From contig CAMBWO010000010.1 of NCBI GenBank assembly GCA_945871285.1, positions 1-32,883 on the forward strand: a stretch of 32,883 bases of DNA, written 5' to 3'. Under the pieces are notes generated by a model. The model was not told the origin of the DNA. It did not search any database and saw only the letters and a list, made by a program, of their open reading frames with translations. Within the stretch, counting starts at the first letter, position 1, and each line of letters begins with the position of its first letter. Of this stretch, positions 1 to 7,515 are shown in pieces. A program made the position numbers and the translations under genes. Source of the stretch: Pseudorhodobacter antarcticus (GTDB lineage: Bacteria; Pseudomonadota; Alphaproteobacteria; Rhodobacterales; Rhodobacteraceae).

Positions 1-84
1 CATCAGCCCGGCATCGCCAAGCAGATCTTCAGGCCGCTCGCAGCCCTTCAGAAGTTCGTCCAGCAGTTCCTTGGAAATCGTCAT
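1..84 (-). CDS. IS256-family transposase, N-terminal 28 codons only
   Basis: The reverse complement gives MTISKELLDELLKGCERPED followed by LLGDAGLM, which matches the conserved start of IS256-family (Mutator-like, DDE) transposases with the LLDELLKGC..PEDLLG pattern. An AGGAG ribosome-binding site lies about 8-10 bases upstream of the ATG, which supports the start. The rest of the protein, including the DDE catalytic core, lies outside the window, so whether the element is intact cannot be judged. It is too short to appear in the ORF track. Confidence 0.8.
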   Translation of the reverse strand, partial: MTISKELLDELLKGCERPEDLLGDAGLM

Positions 85-149
85 CGTCCTTGCTCCTCTC
101 AGGAAGCATGGACCAAATCCCAGTTACACAGAATATCTGACACTCTCCC
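1..149 (-). mobile_element. End of an IS256-family insertion sequence (partial)
   Basis: The element continues beyond the left edge. It holds the first codons of an IS256-type transposase on the minus strand and, outside them, a terminal segment that reads on the minus strand GAGAGTGTCAGATATTCTGT. This resembles the TGTCAG..TTCTGTGTAA ends usual in IS256-family elements. The boundary is set at about base 148-149 because the cytochrome c homology resumes immediately there (codons for P-N-W-Q). The exact junction is uncertain by a few bases, and target duplication cannot be checked because the other end is outside the window. Confidence 0.72.
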
Positions 150-438
150 GAACTGGCAATCAGCAAACTCGAACGGGACCTATCCTGCACCTCCCCACGA
201 TGAGACAGGTCATACGTGGCACCACGGGGATGAAATGTTGCTCAACTACATCCGCAAAGGTGGGCAAGTTGTGCTGGACGAGATGGGTGTCGATTTCATG
301 TCAGGCATGCCCGCGTTCGGTGAGCAACTTTCGGATGCCGAGATCGAAGCGATCCTCGCCTATATCAAATCGACTTGGCCAGCGCGGGTCCGCGCCACGC
401 AGGAAGACCGCACCCGCATGGAGGCGGCGAGCGAATGA
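149..438 (+). pseudogene. Cytochrome c, C-terminal remnant truncated by the IS256 element
   Basis: Reading in frame from the IS junction gives PNWQSANSNGTYPAPPHDET, then GHTWHH..MLLNYIRKGG, FMSGMPAFGEQLSDAEIEAILAYIKSTWP. This is the distal half of a small class I cytochrome c: the MPAF methionine is the expected axial haem ligand, and the AEIEAILAYIKSTWP stretch is the typical C-terminal helix. The CxxCH haem-binding motif and the signal peptide, which in such proteins lie just upstream of the P-N-W segment, are missing, so no functional cytochrome can be made. The ORF-track start at 235 is an internal methionine. The stop lies 104 bases before the next gene. The gene was probably a periplasmic electron carrier of the metal-oxidase cluster. 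Confidence 0.85.
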
Positions 439-474
439 ACCAGCACCTTAGTCTCTCCCCAAGAAGAAACCTGC

Positions 475-505
475 TTGCCTCTCAAGTGGCTAGAGGGTTC
501 ACACA
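475..505 (+). promoter_or_regulatory. Possible MerR-type promoter/operator upstream of the dsbA-like gene
   Basis: TTGCCT is followed directly by CTCAAGTGGCTAGAG, matching 13 of 15 positions of CTCTAGTTGCTAGAG in front of lnt, at the same offset from the -35-like hexamer. With a 19-base spacer the -10 would be CACACA, which is poor, so this is the weakest of the four related sites. If real, transcription would begin around 512, which favours the dsbA start at 543 over an upstream one. Confidence 0.4.
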
Positions 506-542
506 CGACAAAATCAGCCCTATTTCCCAGAAGGTCTCACCT

Positions 543-1271
543 ATGCGCGTTACCCAAATGATACTTGCCGCCACGTTTGCACTAGCGTTGCCAGAACAAT
601 CCCTGTCGCAAGAGATCTCCGATGATCGGATCAAGGCGCTCGTGGCCGAAACACTTCGGGAAAATCCCGAACTGGTGCTGGAAGCCTTGCAGGCCCTGGA
701 AGCGCGCCAAGCCGAAGCTCAGGCCGCCACAGCCGCGTCTGTCCTCACCAAAGAACGCACCACTTTGGAACGCGACCCCAATGCGCCAATCCTCGGCAAT
801 CCGGACGGCGACGTCACGATTGTGGAATTCTTTGACTATAATTGCCCCTACTGCAAACGGGCCATGCCCGAAGTCAATGCCTTGATGACCGAGGACACCA
901 ACGTGCGCCTTGTTTTGCGTGAGTGGCCGATCCTGAGCGAGGGGTCTGCTTTTGCTGCCCGCGCCGCCCTGGCGTCGCGGCAGCAGGGCAAATACGCCGA
1001 AATGCACGACGCCCTGATGACGATGCGCGGCAAGGTTGAAGCAGAGGCCGTGCTGCGCATAGCAGGTGAGGTCGGTCTCGACATTGAGAAGCTGAAGATC
1101 GACATGCAGTCGCCCGAAGTTGAGGAGCATATTGCCACCTCAATGAGACTGGCCGAGGCGCTTGGTTTCAATGGCACGCCCTCGTTCGTGGTCGGCGATC
1201 AGCTGATCCCCGGTTTTGTGGAAAAGCCGCAGTTGGTCGAAGCCGTGACAGCAGCACGGGCGGTAGAATGA
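543..1271 (+). CDS. DsbA/ScsC-like periplasmic thiol-disulfide oxidoreductase
   Basis: The 242-residue protein has a short signal peptide (about 1-22), a charged helical N-terminal region (about 25-78) and a thioredoxin fold with embedded helical domain. The redox motif CPYC is at 101-104 in the context EFFDYNCPYC, and the cis-proline motif TPSF is at about 212. This is the pattern of the DsbA/Com1/ScsC family, which oxidises or isomerises disulfides in exported proteins. Members with a helical N-terminal stretch include ScsC of copper-sensitivity loci, which fits the surrounding copper genes. The ORF track opens at 375, and an ATG at 435 overlaps the cytochrome stop with a GGAGG upstream. 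The 543 start is chosen because it places a signal peptide at the N-terminus and has an AGAAGG upstream. It overlaps the next gene by ATGA. Confidence 0.85.
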   Translation: MRVTQMILAATFALALPEQSLSQEISDDRIKALVAETLRENPELVLEALQALEARQAEAQAATAASVLTKERTTLERDPNAPILGNPDGDVTIVEFFDYNCPYCKRAMPEVNALMTEDTNVRLVLREWPILSEGSAFAARAALASRQQGKYAEMHDALMTMRGKVEAEAVLRIAGEVGLDIEKLKIDMQSPEVEEHIATSMRLAEALGFNGTPSFVVGDQLIPGFVEKPQLVEAVTAARAVE

Positions 1272-1924
1272 GTGTCCTATTGCCGCGCTTTCCTGTCGCC
1301 CGTCTTCCATTCTCGTTTGCGGACGTGGAAAGGGTCCAGACCGCGATCAAGAGGTCATTCTTGGTGGTTGTAGTGTGGATGGCCCTGTCAGGGAACGCCT
1401 TGGCACATTCGTTCACTGCAGCTCTTATAGTCGCCGGCGATAACCGTGAAGCAAGCCTCGCAGAAGCCGTCCGCGGTTTCCTGCTGGCGGCAGACGAGCG
1501 GGATGCGCACGCGAACGAAACGTCTGACGGGCATCTGGGTGGGGTCGATGTGCATGTACTTCCGCTTCCGCGCGATGCAGCGGCGCTGGTCGAAGGCCTG
1601 ATCGGTAACCCCACCGAGCCCGGCGATGTCGTGGTCGTCTTTGGCACTGAAGCTGCAGCAAGCGAAGCCGTGCGAAAGTATCAGTCCAATAGCACCGTCT
1701 TGCTGCAAGCTGTGCTGACTGAGGGATGGGACGATGACGAAGGGACTGGCAGTTTTGTGGCGCGCTACCAACGCGCCTATGGCACCGCGCCCGGTGTGTT
1801 GGCGGCAACAGGCTATCACGCAGCGCGCCGTCTGGATGTAGCCATCAGACCGCTGGACGGTGTATTCCCGCGGGCGGCTCTGGAAGACGCTTGGCGGTCA
1901 ACCGATTCTAGGCTGCCTTGGTAA
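1268..1924 (+). CDS. Periplasmic binding protein-like (type I fold) small protein
   Basis: The 218-residue protein has an N-terminal hydrophobic segment (about 29-46, ending AHS) that looks like a signal peptide behind a long n-region. The segment AEAVRGFLLAADERDAHANE resembles the first helix of LivJ-type branched-chain substrate-binding proteins, and FVARYQRAYGTAPGVLAATG near the C-terminus resembles their FxxxYxxxYGxxPxxxAAxGYDAA motif. It is far shorter than a full binding protein (about 370-400 residues), so it is a reduced member or a single lobe. No permease genes accompany it. Its ATG overlaps the stop of the dsbA-like gene (ATGA), indicating translational coupling and perhaps a shared role in thiol or metal chemistry. 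No ligand can be assigned. Confidence 0.6.
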   Translation: MSVLLPRFPVARLPFSFADVERVQTAIKRSFLVVVVWMALSGNALAHSFTAALIVAGDNREASLAEAVRGFLLAADERDAHANETSDGHLGGVDVHVLPLPRDAAALVEGLIGNPTEPGDVVVVFGTEAAASEAVRKYQSNSTVLLQAVLTEGWDDDEGTGSFVARYQRAYGTAPGVLAATGYHAARRLDVAIRPLDGVFPRAALEDAWRSTDSRLPW

Positions 1925-2007
1925 TCCTGAAGTTCTCGGAAGTCGCCGCCTGCGCCGCGCCGCGAAGAGTCTGTGCTTTTGGCGCGTTCCCGCTTGCCTG
2001 ACCCAGG

Positions 2008-2475
2008 TCAGGCGGCCGGATAGCTGGTGAAGATGCTGCTGCTGCCGTCAAGTCCGACGAGAAGAACGTCATAGGCTTCGCGCTCGGATTCTGGCCCCAT
2101 GCCGGGAGAGCCGAAAGGCATGCCTGGAACGGTGAGCCCGACAGCAGCGGGACGTTCGGCCACCAAGCGACGGATATCGGCAGCTGGGACGTGGCCTTCG
2201 ATGGTGTAGTCGCCGATCGTCGCCGTGTGGCACGAGACAAGATTATCGGGGATGCCACGTTCGCGCTTGAATGCGGTCAGTTCTTCAAGGCTGCGCTCTT
2301 CGAAGCTGACGGCAAAGCCGTTCTCGCGAAGGTGGCCGATCCAGGCATTGCAGCAGGGGCAGCCCGGATCCTTGACCACGTGGATGCTCGCGTCTGTTTC
2401 GGCCCAAACGGACGTGGTGGCGAGGCTGATGGCCCAACTCATTGCTCCGATCATGGTGCGTCGAGATATCCGCAT
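2008..2475 (-). CDS. DUF411 metal-binding protein, copy 1
   Basis: The 155-residue protein has a Tat-type leader (SRRTMIGA, signal to about residue 25) and the DUF411 signature DPGCPCCNAW at 36-45, followed by SCHTATIGDYTIEGHVPAADI and PGMPFGSPGM. DUF411 proteins are small exported proteins found with copper and silver resistance genes and are presumed to bind metal through the CxCC cysteines. The start at 2475 is chosen over 2508 because a GAGGGA ribosome-binding site lies about 7 bases upstream and the leader begins there. It lies about 100 bases downstream of the lipoprotein gene on the same strand. A paralogue occurs at 5860-6336. Confidence 0.88.
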   Translation of the reverse strand: MRISRRTMIGAMSWAISLATTSVWAETDASIHVVKDPGCPCCNAWIGHLRENGFAVSFEERSLEELTAFKRERGIPDNLVSCHTATIGDYTIEGHVPAADIRRLVAERPAAVGLTVPGMPFGSPGMGPESEREAYDVLLVGLDGSSSIFTSYPAA

Positions 2476-2575
2476 GTTTTTGTCCCTCGCAGTTGAACAC
2501 CTTACCATCTTTGTAGTGGTCTGCAGGCATCCAAGCCATCAATCTTTGGTGGATTTGTGCCCGATCACCGAAAGA

Positions 2576-3187
2576 TTACTCCAATCGCGGATCGTCAGCT
2601 TGCACCAGAAGAACACCATGATTGTTGTCTGCGTCGTCATCCGTAATCTTGCGGGTTTCGACCCCGGGCAAATCGGCAAAAGCTTCCATCATGCGCTTCG
2701 GAAACCACGTCATCGGCAAGCCTTCAAAGCCGGGGACACCTTCAAGGACCCGAGAGAGCGCAATGGTGCAGTTCGCTTTTGGAACGGCACCATAGGCCAT
2801 TGCCCGCTGCATGATCAGTGCGGCCACTTCGGGCGAAACTTCGACCGTCTGCTCCACCACGTCGAAAGTCTCGCGCGCATGGTAGTCGATATAGAAATCA
2901 ACCATTTTTGGCGTAACACCGAAATGCACATCGTTGCGCTCGGGAAGCTGCGGGTGGCGCCATGTTCCGGCGGGATCAAACATGACCCTCTGAGCGCCGT
3001 TGATCAGAAGCCCGGCATGCGCTCCAGAGCCATTGCGTGTCGAAAGCACGGTGTAGAGTGTTACCGACGTCGGGCCGGGATGCGTGTAGCGTGATGCGAC
3101 AACAGCCGCCTCCGGTGCCCAGATCGGTTCCGCCCCGCAGGCTGCCAAACTCAGGGTTGTCGCTATGGCTAGAAAAATCTTCATCAT
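2576..3187 (-). CDS. Putative lipoprotein with a possible permuted papain-like fold
   Basis: The 203-residue protein begins MMKIFLAIATTLSLAACGAE, a clear lipoprotein signal with lipobox LAAC, so it should be acylated and membrane anchored. Two segments stand out: GAHAGLLINGAQRVMFDPAG and, about 90 residues later, KANCTIALSRVLEGVPGFEG. A histidine before a NC(S/T)xxxSxVL motif is the order found in circularly permuted NlpC/P60-like (YiiX/LRAT-type) hydrolases. That assignment is inference from two short motifs. The start at 3187 or 3184 cannot be separated; the ribosome-binding site is weak. It is transcribed with the downstream DUF411 gene and diverges from the oxidase operon. It is a natural client for the LspA and Lnt encoded in this window. 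Confidence 0.72.
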   Translation of the reverse strand: MMKIFLAIATTLSLAACGAEPIWAPEAAVVASRYTHPGPTSVTLYTVLSTRNGSGAHAGLLINGAQRVMFDPAGTWRHPQLPERNDVHFGVTPKMVDFYIDYHARETFDVVEQTVEVSPEVAALIMQRAMAYGAVPKANCTIALSRVLEGVPGFEGLPMTWFPKRMMEAFADLPGVETRKITDDDADNNHGVLLVQADDPRLE

Positions 3188-3376
3188 CTGTATCACCCGC
3201 CCGTGTAGCCAAACCATTATTCGCAAAACTTCGGTCATCCAGTAAACTTTCTGATAGGGCAGGTGGTGTATACAAATTCCGACAATTCTGCCGCATCCCC
3301 CGCAGATTTTTGGGGCGGCGCCGAGACACCAAAATGTCAAATGACTGTGCCGCATCATGCTGATAACTACAGTTCC

Positions 3377-3727
3377 ATGAACAAGTCGGCCCCCTTCGCT
3401 AAAGTCCTGGTTTTCGCAGCCTATATGCTGGCGATGCTTGTTCCCGGTTGGACCATGGGTGGAGAGCAAACTCAGGCTGAACATGCGCAGATGATGGCCA
3501 TGGCCGGTCACGAAATGACCATGGCCGATATGGGCAGCGACAAGTCAGACCAAACAATGCTCTTGTGCCAGCAACATTGTTTGGTTGTGGTTGCGGCCCT
3601 GCCGGCAGCAGATCAAACGATTGAAATAGCCGGGCACCCGATTGACGTTGTGACCGGAGATGATCCTCTGGTTTCCTCCCTGGCCTTTCCGCCCCCCGGA
3701 CATCCTCCAAAAGCCGTAGTGATCTGA
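3377..3727 (+). CDS. Small exported Met/His-rich protein of the copper-oxidase operon
   Basis: The 116-residue protein has a signal peptide (about 1-28) and then a Met/His-rich stretch, EHAQMMAMAGHEMTMADMGS, that looks like a Cu(I)-binding segment. A Cys pair follows in LLCQQHCLVV. The C-terminus ends SSLAFPPPGHPPKAVVI. It resembles the small unnamed proteins (DUF2946/CopL-like) often placed ahead of copper oxidases, but no family can be fixed. The ATG at 3377 is chosen because it begins the signal peptide. It precedes the multicopper oxidase by 70 bases, probably in one operon. The C-terminal PPxGxxxPPK resembles the end of the small protein at 25248. Confidence 0.7.
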   Translation: MNKSAPFAKVLVFAAYMLAMLVPGWTMGGEQTQAEHAQMMAMAGHEMTMADMGSDKSDQTMLLCQQHCLVVVAALPAADQTIEIAGHPIDVVTGDDPLVSSLAFPPPGHPPKAVVI

Positions 3728-3797
3728 CCCCGCAGAGCAGGCGCTCGCGCCATGGTCTGCCAGTCTGTTGTTTTCTGCGACTTACAGGAGAACTCAC

Positions 3798-5267
3798 ATG
3801 TCGCTTTTGACCCGACGCGGCTTTCTTGCCGCAACTTCGGCTTCGGCCGCTACTTTGCTTTTGCCCGCCCAAGTGCGTGCTCAATCCACCCGGATGACCC
3901 TTTCAGCCACATCGCGCACCATTGAGGTGCAAGGCAAGGCTGCGACAGTCTGGGGCTTGCTCGACGGCAACGGACGTTCCGGCCTTGTCCTTGATCCGGG
4001 GCAGGCCTTCGCGGTTGATCTGACCAATACGCTTGACGCACCGACCATCATCCACTGGCACGGTCAGATCCCGCCCAATATGCAGGACGGGGTGCCCGAC
4101 CTGCCGATGCCGATGCTGCAACCCGGAGAGTCCCGCGGCTATGACTTTGCCGCACGTCCCGGGACGCATTGGATGCATGCCCATATCCCCGAGCATGAAA
4201 TGCTACTGCTTGCTGCCCCGCTCGTGGTTCGCCGACCGGAAGATGTGTCGGCCGACAGGCAGGAAGTGACGCTATTCCTGCATGACTTCTCCTTCAGACC
4301 ACCAGCCGAAGTGCTGGCGGAGATCACTGGCGGCACCTCGATGGCCGGGATGGATCACAGCCAGATGGGGCAGGACGGCACGGCCGCGATGGACATGGAC
4401 GTGATGGGGCAGGGCGACGCTATGTCGATGCCGGGCATGGACGGTATGGCCATGGACCTGAACGATTACAACTTTGATGCCTATCTCACCAACGACCGCA
4501 CCCTTGACGACCCCGAGGTATTGCAGGTCGACAAAGGCGGCCGGGTCCTTGTCCGCGTCATCAATGCGGCAGCAGCGACGGTATTCTGGATCGACACAGG
4601 CAGCCTGCCGGGGCGGTTGGTCGCCGTGGATGGCGAGCCGGTCCAGCCCGTGCCCGGCAGCCGTTTCGGCTTGGCCATGGGTCAGCGGCTTGACATCGAA
4701 CTGAATGTGCCGGCCGAGGGTGGAGCTTTCCCCATCCTTGCGCTGCGAGAAGGCGCGAAAGAACGCACGGGCCTGATTCTAGCGACGCCGGGGGCTACGG
4801 TGACGAAGGTATCCAGTCTGTCTGACGCTGAACATCCGGCATTCAGCGCTGACCTTTCGCAAGAGGCTGCTTTGCGCGCCGTCATGTCGCTGCCCCAACG
4901 CGCGCCGGCTTCGCAGCCGATGCTGATGCTGGGCGGGTCGATGATGCCCTATGTCTGGACGATCAACGGCCAGACCTGGGGCAAACATGTCCCTGTCACC
5001 GCGAAGTCCGGCGACAGGGTAGAGATCACGTTCCACAACATGTCGATGATGGCGCATCCCATGCACTTGCACGGTCATGCGTTTCAGGTGGTCAGCACGG
5101 GTGGCGCGCGTTTTGCAGGTGCGGTGCGCGACACTGTGCATGTGCCACCCATGGGTATGGTGACCGTCGCGGTGGATGCAGGCGAAGCCGCGCGGTGGAT
5201 GCTGCACTGCCACCACATGCCCCACCTTTCAACGGGCATGATGACCGAGTTCGCAGTATCGGCCTAA
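3798..5267 (+). CDS. CopA/CueO-like periplasmic multicopper oxidase with Met-rich insert
   Basis: The 489-residue protein has a Tat signal (TRRGFLAATSASAATL) and three cupredoxin domains with all copper motifs: HWHG at 86-89, HWMHAH at 124-129, HPMHLHGHAF near 420 and HCHHMPHLSTGMM near 470, the last giving the type 1 site with its axial Met. Such enzymes oxidise Cu(I) to Cu(II) in the periplasm and reduce oxygen to water. Between domains 2 and 3 (about 188-225) is a Met/Asp/Gly-rich insert (MAGMDHSQMG..MSMPGMDGMAMD) like the methionine-rich regions that bind Cu(I) in CueO. The start has AGGAG seven bases upstream. The gene ends just before a strong terminator and lies downstream of the Met-rich small protein. 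Confidence 0.93.
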   Translation: MSLLTRRGFLAATSASAATLLLPAQVRAQSTRMTLSATSRTIEVQGKAATVWGLLDGNGRSGLVLDPGQAFAVDLTNTLDAPTIIHWHGQIPPNMQDGVPDLPMPMLQPGESRGYDFAARPGTHWMHAHIPEHEMLLLAAPLVVRRPEDVSADRQEVTLFLHDFSFRPPAEVLAEITGGTSMAGMDHSQMGQDGTAAMDMDVMGQGDAMSMPGMDGMAMDLNDYNFDAYLTNDRTLDDPEVLQVDKGGRVLVRVINAAAATVFWIDTGSLPGRLVAVDGEPVQPVPGSRFGLAMGQRLDIELNVPAEGGAFPILALREGAKERTGLILATPGATVTKVSSLSDAEHPAFSADLSQEAALRAVMSLPQRAPASQPMLMLGGSMMPYVWTINGQTWGKHVPVTAKSGDRVEITFHNMSMMAHPMHLHGHAFQVVSTGGARFAGAVRDTVHVPPMGMVTVAVDAGEAARWMLHCHHMPHLSTGMMTEFAVSA

Positions 5268-5272
5268 AAGCC

Positions 5273-5311
5273 GCCGTGGCCCGCAGTATGCTTGCGGGCC
5301 ACGGCCCTTTT
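5273..5311 (+). terminator. Rho-independent terminator after the multicopper oxidase gene
   Basis: A perfect 13-bp stem (GCCGTGGCCCGCA with TGCGGGCCACGGC) encloses a 7-base loop and is followed by CCTTTT. It starts six bases after the oxidase stop codon. An ATG (5288) lies in its loop, which argues against using that ATG for the next gene. Confidence 0.8.
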
Positions 5312-5326
5312 CGCAGGAGACCGGGA

Positions 5327-5848
5327 GTGACGCAATTCTTTGGACGACGCGCCGTTCTTGCGGCACTGGCAATGCCATTCGTCACGCAGCGTGCACACGC
5401 GCGAGAGCCCTTTCGACTTCGTGGGGAACCCCAGCCATTGCTCTCGCCCCCGATCGTAGACGAGTCAGGGCGCGAACGGCGTCTCGAAGACTTCGCGGGC
5501 CGTGTGATTCTCTTGAACATCTGGGCAACATGGTGCCCGCCGTGCCGGGAAGAAATGCCAATGCTCGACCGGCTTCAGGCCCGGATCGGCACATCGGATT
5601 TCCTTGTGCTTCCACTTTGCATTGATGACGCGGGCATTGACCGGGGGCGGCGCTTTTACGACGAAATCGGGATAGCAAACCTGCCGCTGTTCTGGGCTGA
5701 GTCCCTTCGTGTTCAACTGGCCCTCGCCTTTGTCGGACTTCCGACGACGCTATTGATCGACCGAGAAAGTCGTGAGATCGGGCGGCTGCAAGGCCCGTTC
5801 GATTGGGACAGTGATGAAACCGCCACCCAGATAAGTGGTCTCCTTTAA
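5327..5848 (+). CDS. TlpA/ResA-like exported thioredoxin
   Basis: The 173-residue protein (GTG start) has a Tat-like leader FGRRAVLAALAMPFV and a thioredoxin domain with the motif WATWCPPCREEMP, cysteines at 70 and 73. The later FVGLPTTLLIDRES contains the cis-proline. TlpA/ResA proteins are periplasmic thiol reductants for cytochrome and cuproprotein assembly, including reduction of SCO and CuA cysteines, which suits the SCO genes nearby. The GTG at 5327 is chosen because AGGAG lies 7-8 bases upstream and the leader starts there. The ATG at 5288 lies inside the preceding terminator hairpin. It may have its own weak promoter or depend on readthrough from the oxidase gene. Confidence 0.87.
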   Translation: MTQFFGRRAVLAALAMPFVTQRAHAREPFRLRGEPQPLLSPPIVDESGRERRLEDFAGRVILLNIWATWCPPCREEMPMLDRLQARIGTSDFLVLPLCIDDAGIDRGRRFYDEIGIANLPLFWAESLRVQLALAFVGLPTTLLIDRESREIGRLQGPFDWDSDETATQISGLL

Positions 5849-5859
5849 CCTCTGCTCGC

Positions 5860-6336
5860 TCAGGCAGATGGATAGCTGGTGAACACGCCCAAACTGCCAT
5901 CGCGCTTAATCAGAAGCACGTCATATGCGTCGCGGCTGTCTTCTGAACCCATGCCTGGCGAGCCGTAGGGCATGTCTGGCACAGAAAGTCCAAACGCATC
6001 CGGTCTTTCGACGAGCAACCGGCGGATGTCAGCAGCGGGAACATGTCCTTCGAGCACATACCCGTCGACGGTTCCTGTGTGGCAAGAGAAGGCCTCCACC
6101 GGGACCCCTTCGTCCATCTTGTAGCGGATCAACAGGGTCCCCATCGAGACTTCATCAGTCACTGTGAAGCCTTGCTCGCGCAGGTAGTCGACCCAAGCTT
6201 CGCAACATTCACAACCGCGCCCTTTGACGACATGAATGGGGGGCTCCACCTGCGAATGCGCAATGTCTACAGGTAGTGCCAAGAAGGCCGCCGCAGCAAA
6301 CATAAATTCACGTCGTTTAACGAGCAATCCCGTCAT
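5860..6336 (-). CDS. DUF411 metal-binding protein, copy 2
   Basis: The 158-residue protein has a Tat-like leader (KRREFMFAAAAFLA) and the signature GRGCECCEAWVDYL with cysteines at 42, 44 and 45, then SCHTGTVDGYVLEGHVPAAD and PDMPYGSPGM. It has the same family features as the copy at 2008-2475 and most motifs are conserved, but the region between the CxCC motif and SCHT differs, so it is a diverged paralogue and not a recent duplication. The start at 6336 is set by a GGAGG about 8 bases upstream and by an ATGA overlap with the M23 gene. It is the last gene of the SCO/PCuAC operon. Confidence 0.88.
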   Translation of the reverse strand: MTGLLVKRREFMFAAAAFLALPVDIAHSQVEPPIHVVKGRGCECCEAWVDYLREQGFTVTDEVSMGTLLIRYKMDEGVPVEAFSCHTGTVDGYVLEGHVPAADIRRLLVERPDAFGLSVPDMPYGSPGMGSEDSRDAYDVLLIKRDGSLGVFTSYPSA

Positions 6337-7499
6337 CCCCGATCCTCCATTCTGGCCGACTTGAAGCCGGTCTCTTTTCGCCAAATTGCAAGAGCATTCA
6401 GATCGTCAACTGAGGCGATCTCCTGGTCAGGAAGGGCCTCGCGATCCGTCGGATCGATGGGCCGACCGTCCACACGAACTTCGTAGTGAAGGTTTGGTCC
6501 ACTCACGAGCCCTGTAGCTCCGACGGCTCCGATCCTGCTCCCGGCCTTTACCCTTGTTCCCTGTTCCGCCGTGTCGGTGATTTCCGACAGATGAGCATAT
6601 CGCGTCACGACGCCACCGCCATGATCAATATCAACCGTCAAGCCGTACCCGCGAATCGTCCCGGCAAAGATGATGCGGCCCGCCCCGGTTGCTGACACTT
6701 CGGTCCCTACAGGCGCTGCATAGTCGATACCGGTATGCATCCGTACCCCGCCCAGCACAGGATGATTGCGCCTGCCAAAGACAGAGGAAAGACGCGCCCC
6801 AAGGATTGGCGCAGCGGAGCGTTGGACGGCTTCTCCATCCTCAAAAACGATAACTGGCCCTGCAGCGTCAGACGCTACAAGTTCGAGAACGCGATCTGTC
6901 AGTTCCAGCCGCGCATAGTTCAAGCGTGGCTCGCCCGCGATGCTTCCGTCGGGAAGTTGGTCCTCCCGCCAGACAAGAGCGAAGCTTTCACCACCTTTTA
7001 TGTCGCGCCTGAAATCAACCTGGCCCGCGAGAAGTGCGGTCAGGTCAACGGCGAACCTTTCGGGCGCGTTGGCTGCGACAAGCGCCTCATACAGGGGACC
7101 CTGAAGGGTCAAAGTCTCCCGTCTGTCGACTTCCCGGATCGGGGGATCAAGCCTCTCGGCTGTGATCGGTCCGTTGAACGACAAGTTGATCTCGACCCCA
7201 TCATCAACAAACAGCGACAGTCGCAAGAGTCTCGTGGGGGTAGTTTGGTCTGCAGCCCACTCCAGCTGATGTCCGGGGCGCAGCTCTGTCAGATCATAAA
7301 CACCTGCAAGGGCCAATGCTGCCTCGGCCCTGACGTTTGGCGGAATGCCCGCTCTGCCAAGAACGCTGTCCAGAGTATCACCGGATGCGATTGTCGCCGT
7401 CGACTGCGAAAGAACATGTGACGTCGGTGGGTCCGCGAAGACCGGGACGGGTGCGGCAAGCCCGAAAGCAAGAAGCAAAAGCGTGGTGTGTCTGATCAT
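6333..7499 (-). CDS. M23-family metallopeptidase (LysM/OapA-like N-terminus)
   Basis: The 388-residue protein has a signal peptide (about 1-22), a LysM-like region (about 34-82, ATIASGDTLDSVLGRAGIPP..LRPGHQLEW), a beta-rich middle and a LytM/M23 peptidase domain (about 235-350). The zinc and catalytic residues are in place: HTGIDY (H255, D259), YAHL (H303) and NLHYEV (H338). The family cleaves peptide cross-links of murein or activates amidases. It is odd to find it between copper-chaperone genes. It starts 16 bases after the SCO gene and overlaps DUF411 copy 2 by ATGA, so it is co-transcribed with both. A role in opening murein for envelope metal-handling complexes is only a guess. The start at 7499 rather than 7649 follows the signal peptide. 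Confidence 0.87.
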   Translation of the reverse strand: MIRHTTLLLLAFGLAAPVPVFADPPTSHVLSQSTATIASGDTLDSVLGRAGIPPNVRAEAALALAGVYDLTELRPGHQLEWAADQTTPTRLLRLSLFVDDGVEINLSFNGPITAERLDPPIREVDRRETLTLQGPLYEALVAANAPERFAVDLTALLAGQVDFRRDIKGGESFALVWREDQLPDGSIAGEPRLNYARLELTDRVLELVASDAAGPVIVFEDGEAVQRSAAPILGARLSSVFGRRNHPVLGGVRMHTGIDYAAPVGTEVSATGAGRIIFAGTIRGYGLTVDIDHGGGVVTRYAHLSEITDTAEQGTRVKAGSRIGAVGATGLVSGPNLHYEVRVDGRPIDPTDREALPDQEIASVDDLNALAIWRKETGFKSARMEDRG

Positions 7500-7515
7500 C
7501 TGGCAGGATGGCCTT

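Noticed and set aside
1996-2013. Perfect 8-bp inverted repeat GCCTGACC..GGTCAGGC between convergent genes
   Set aside because: The gap is only two bases and neither side has a T-run, so I do not call it a terminator, although its position at convergent gene ends is suggestive.
2225-3094. 289-codon plus-strand ORF across DUF411 and the lipoprotein gene
   Set aside because: It is antisense to two genes with clear signal peptides and motifs, and has no plausible start signal or family similarity.
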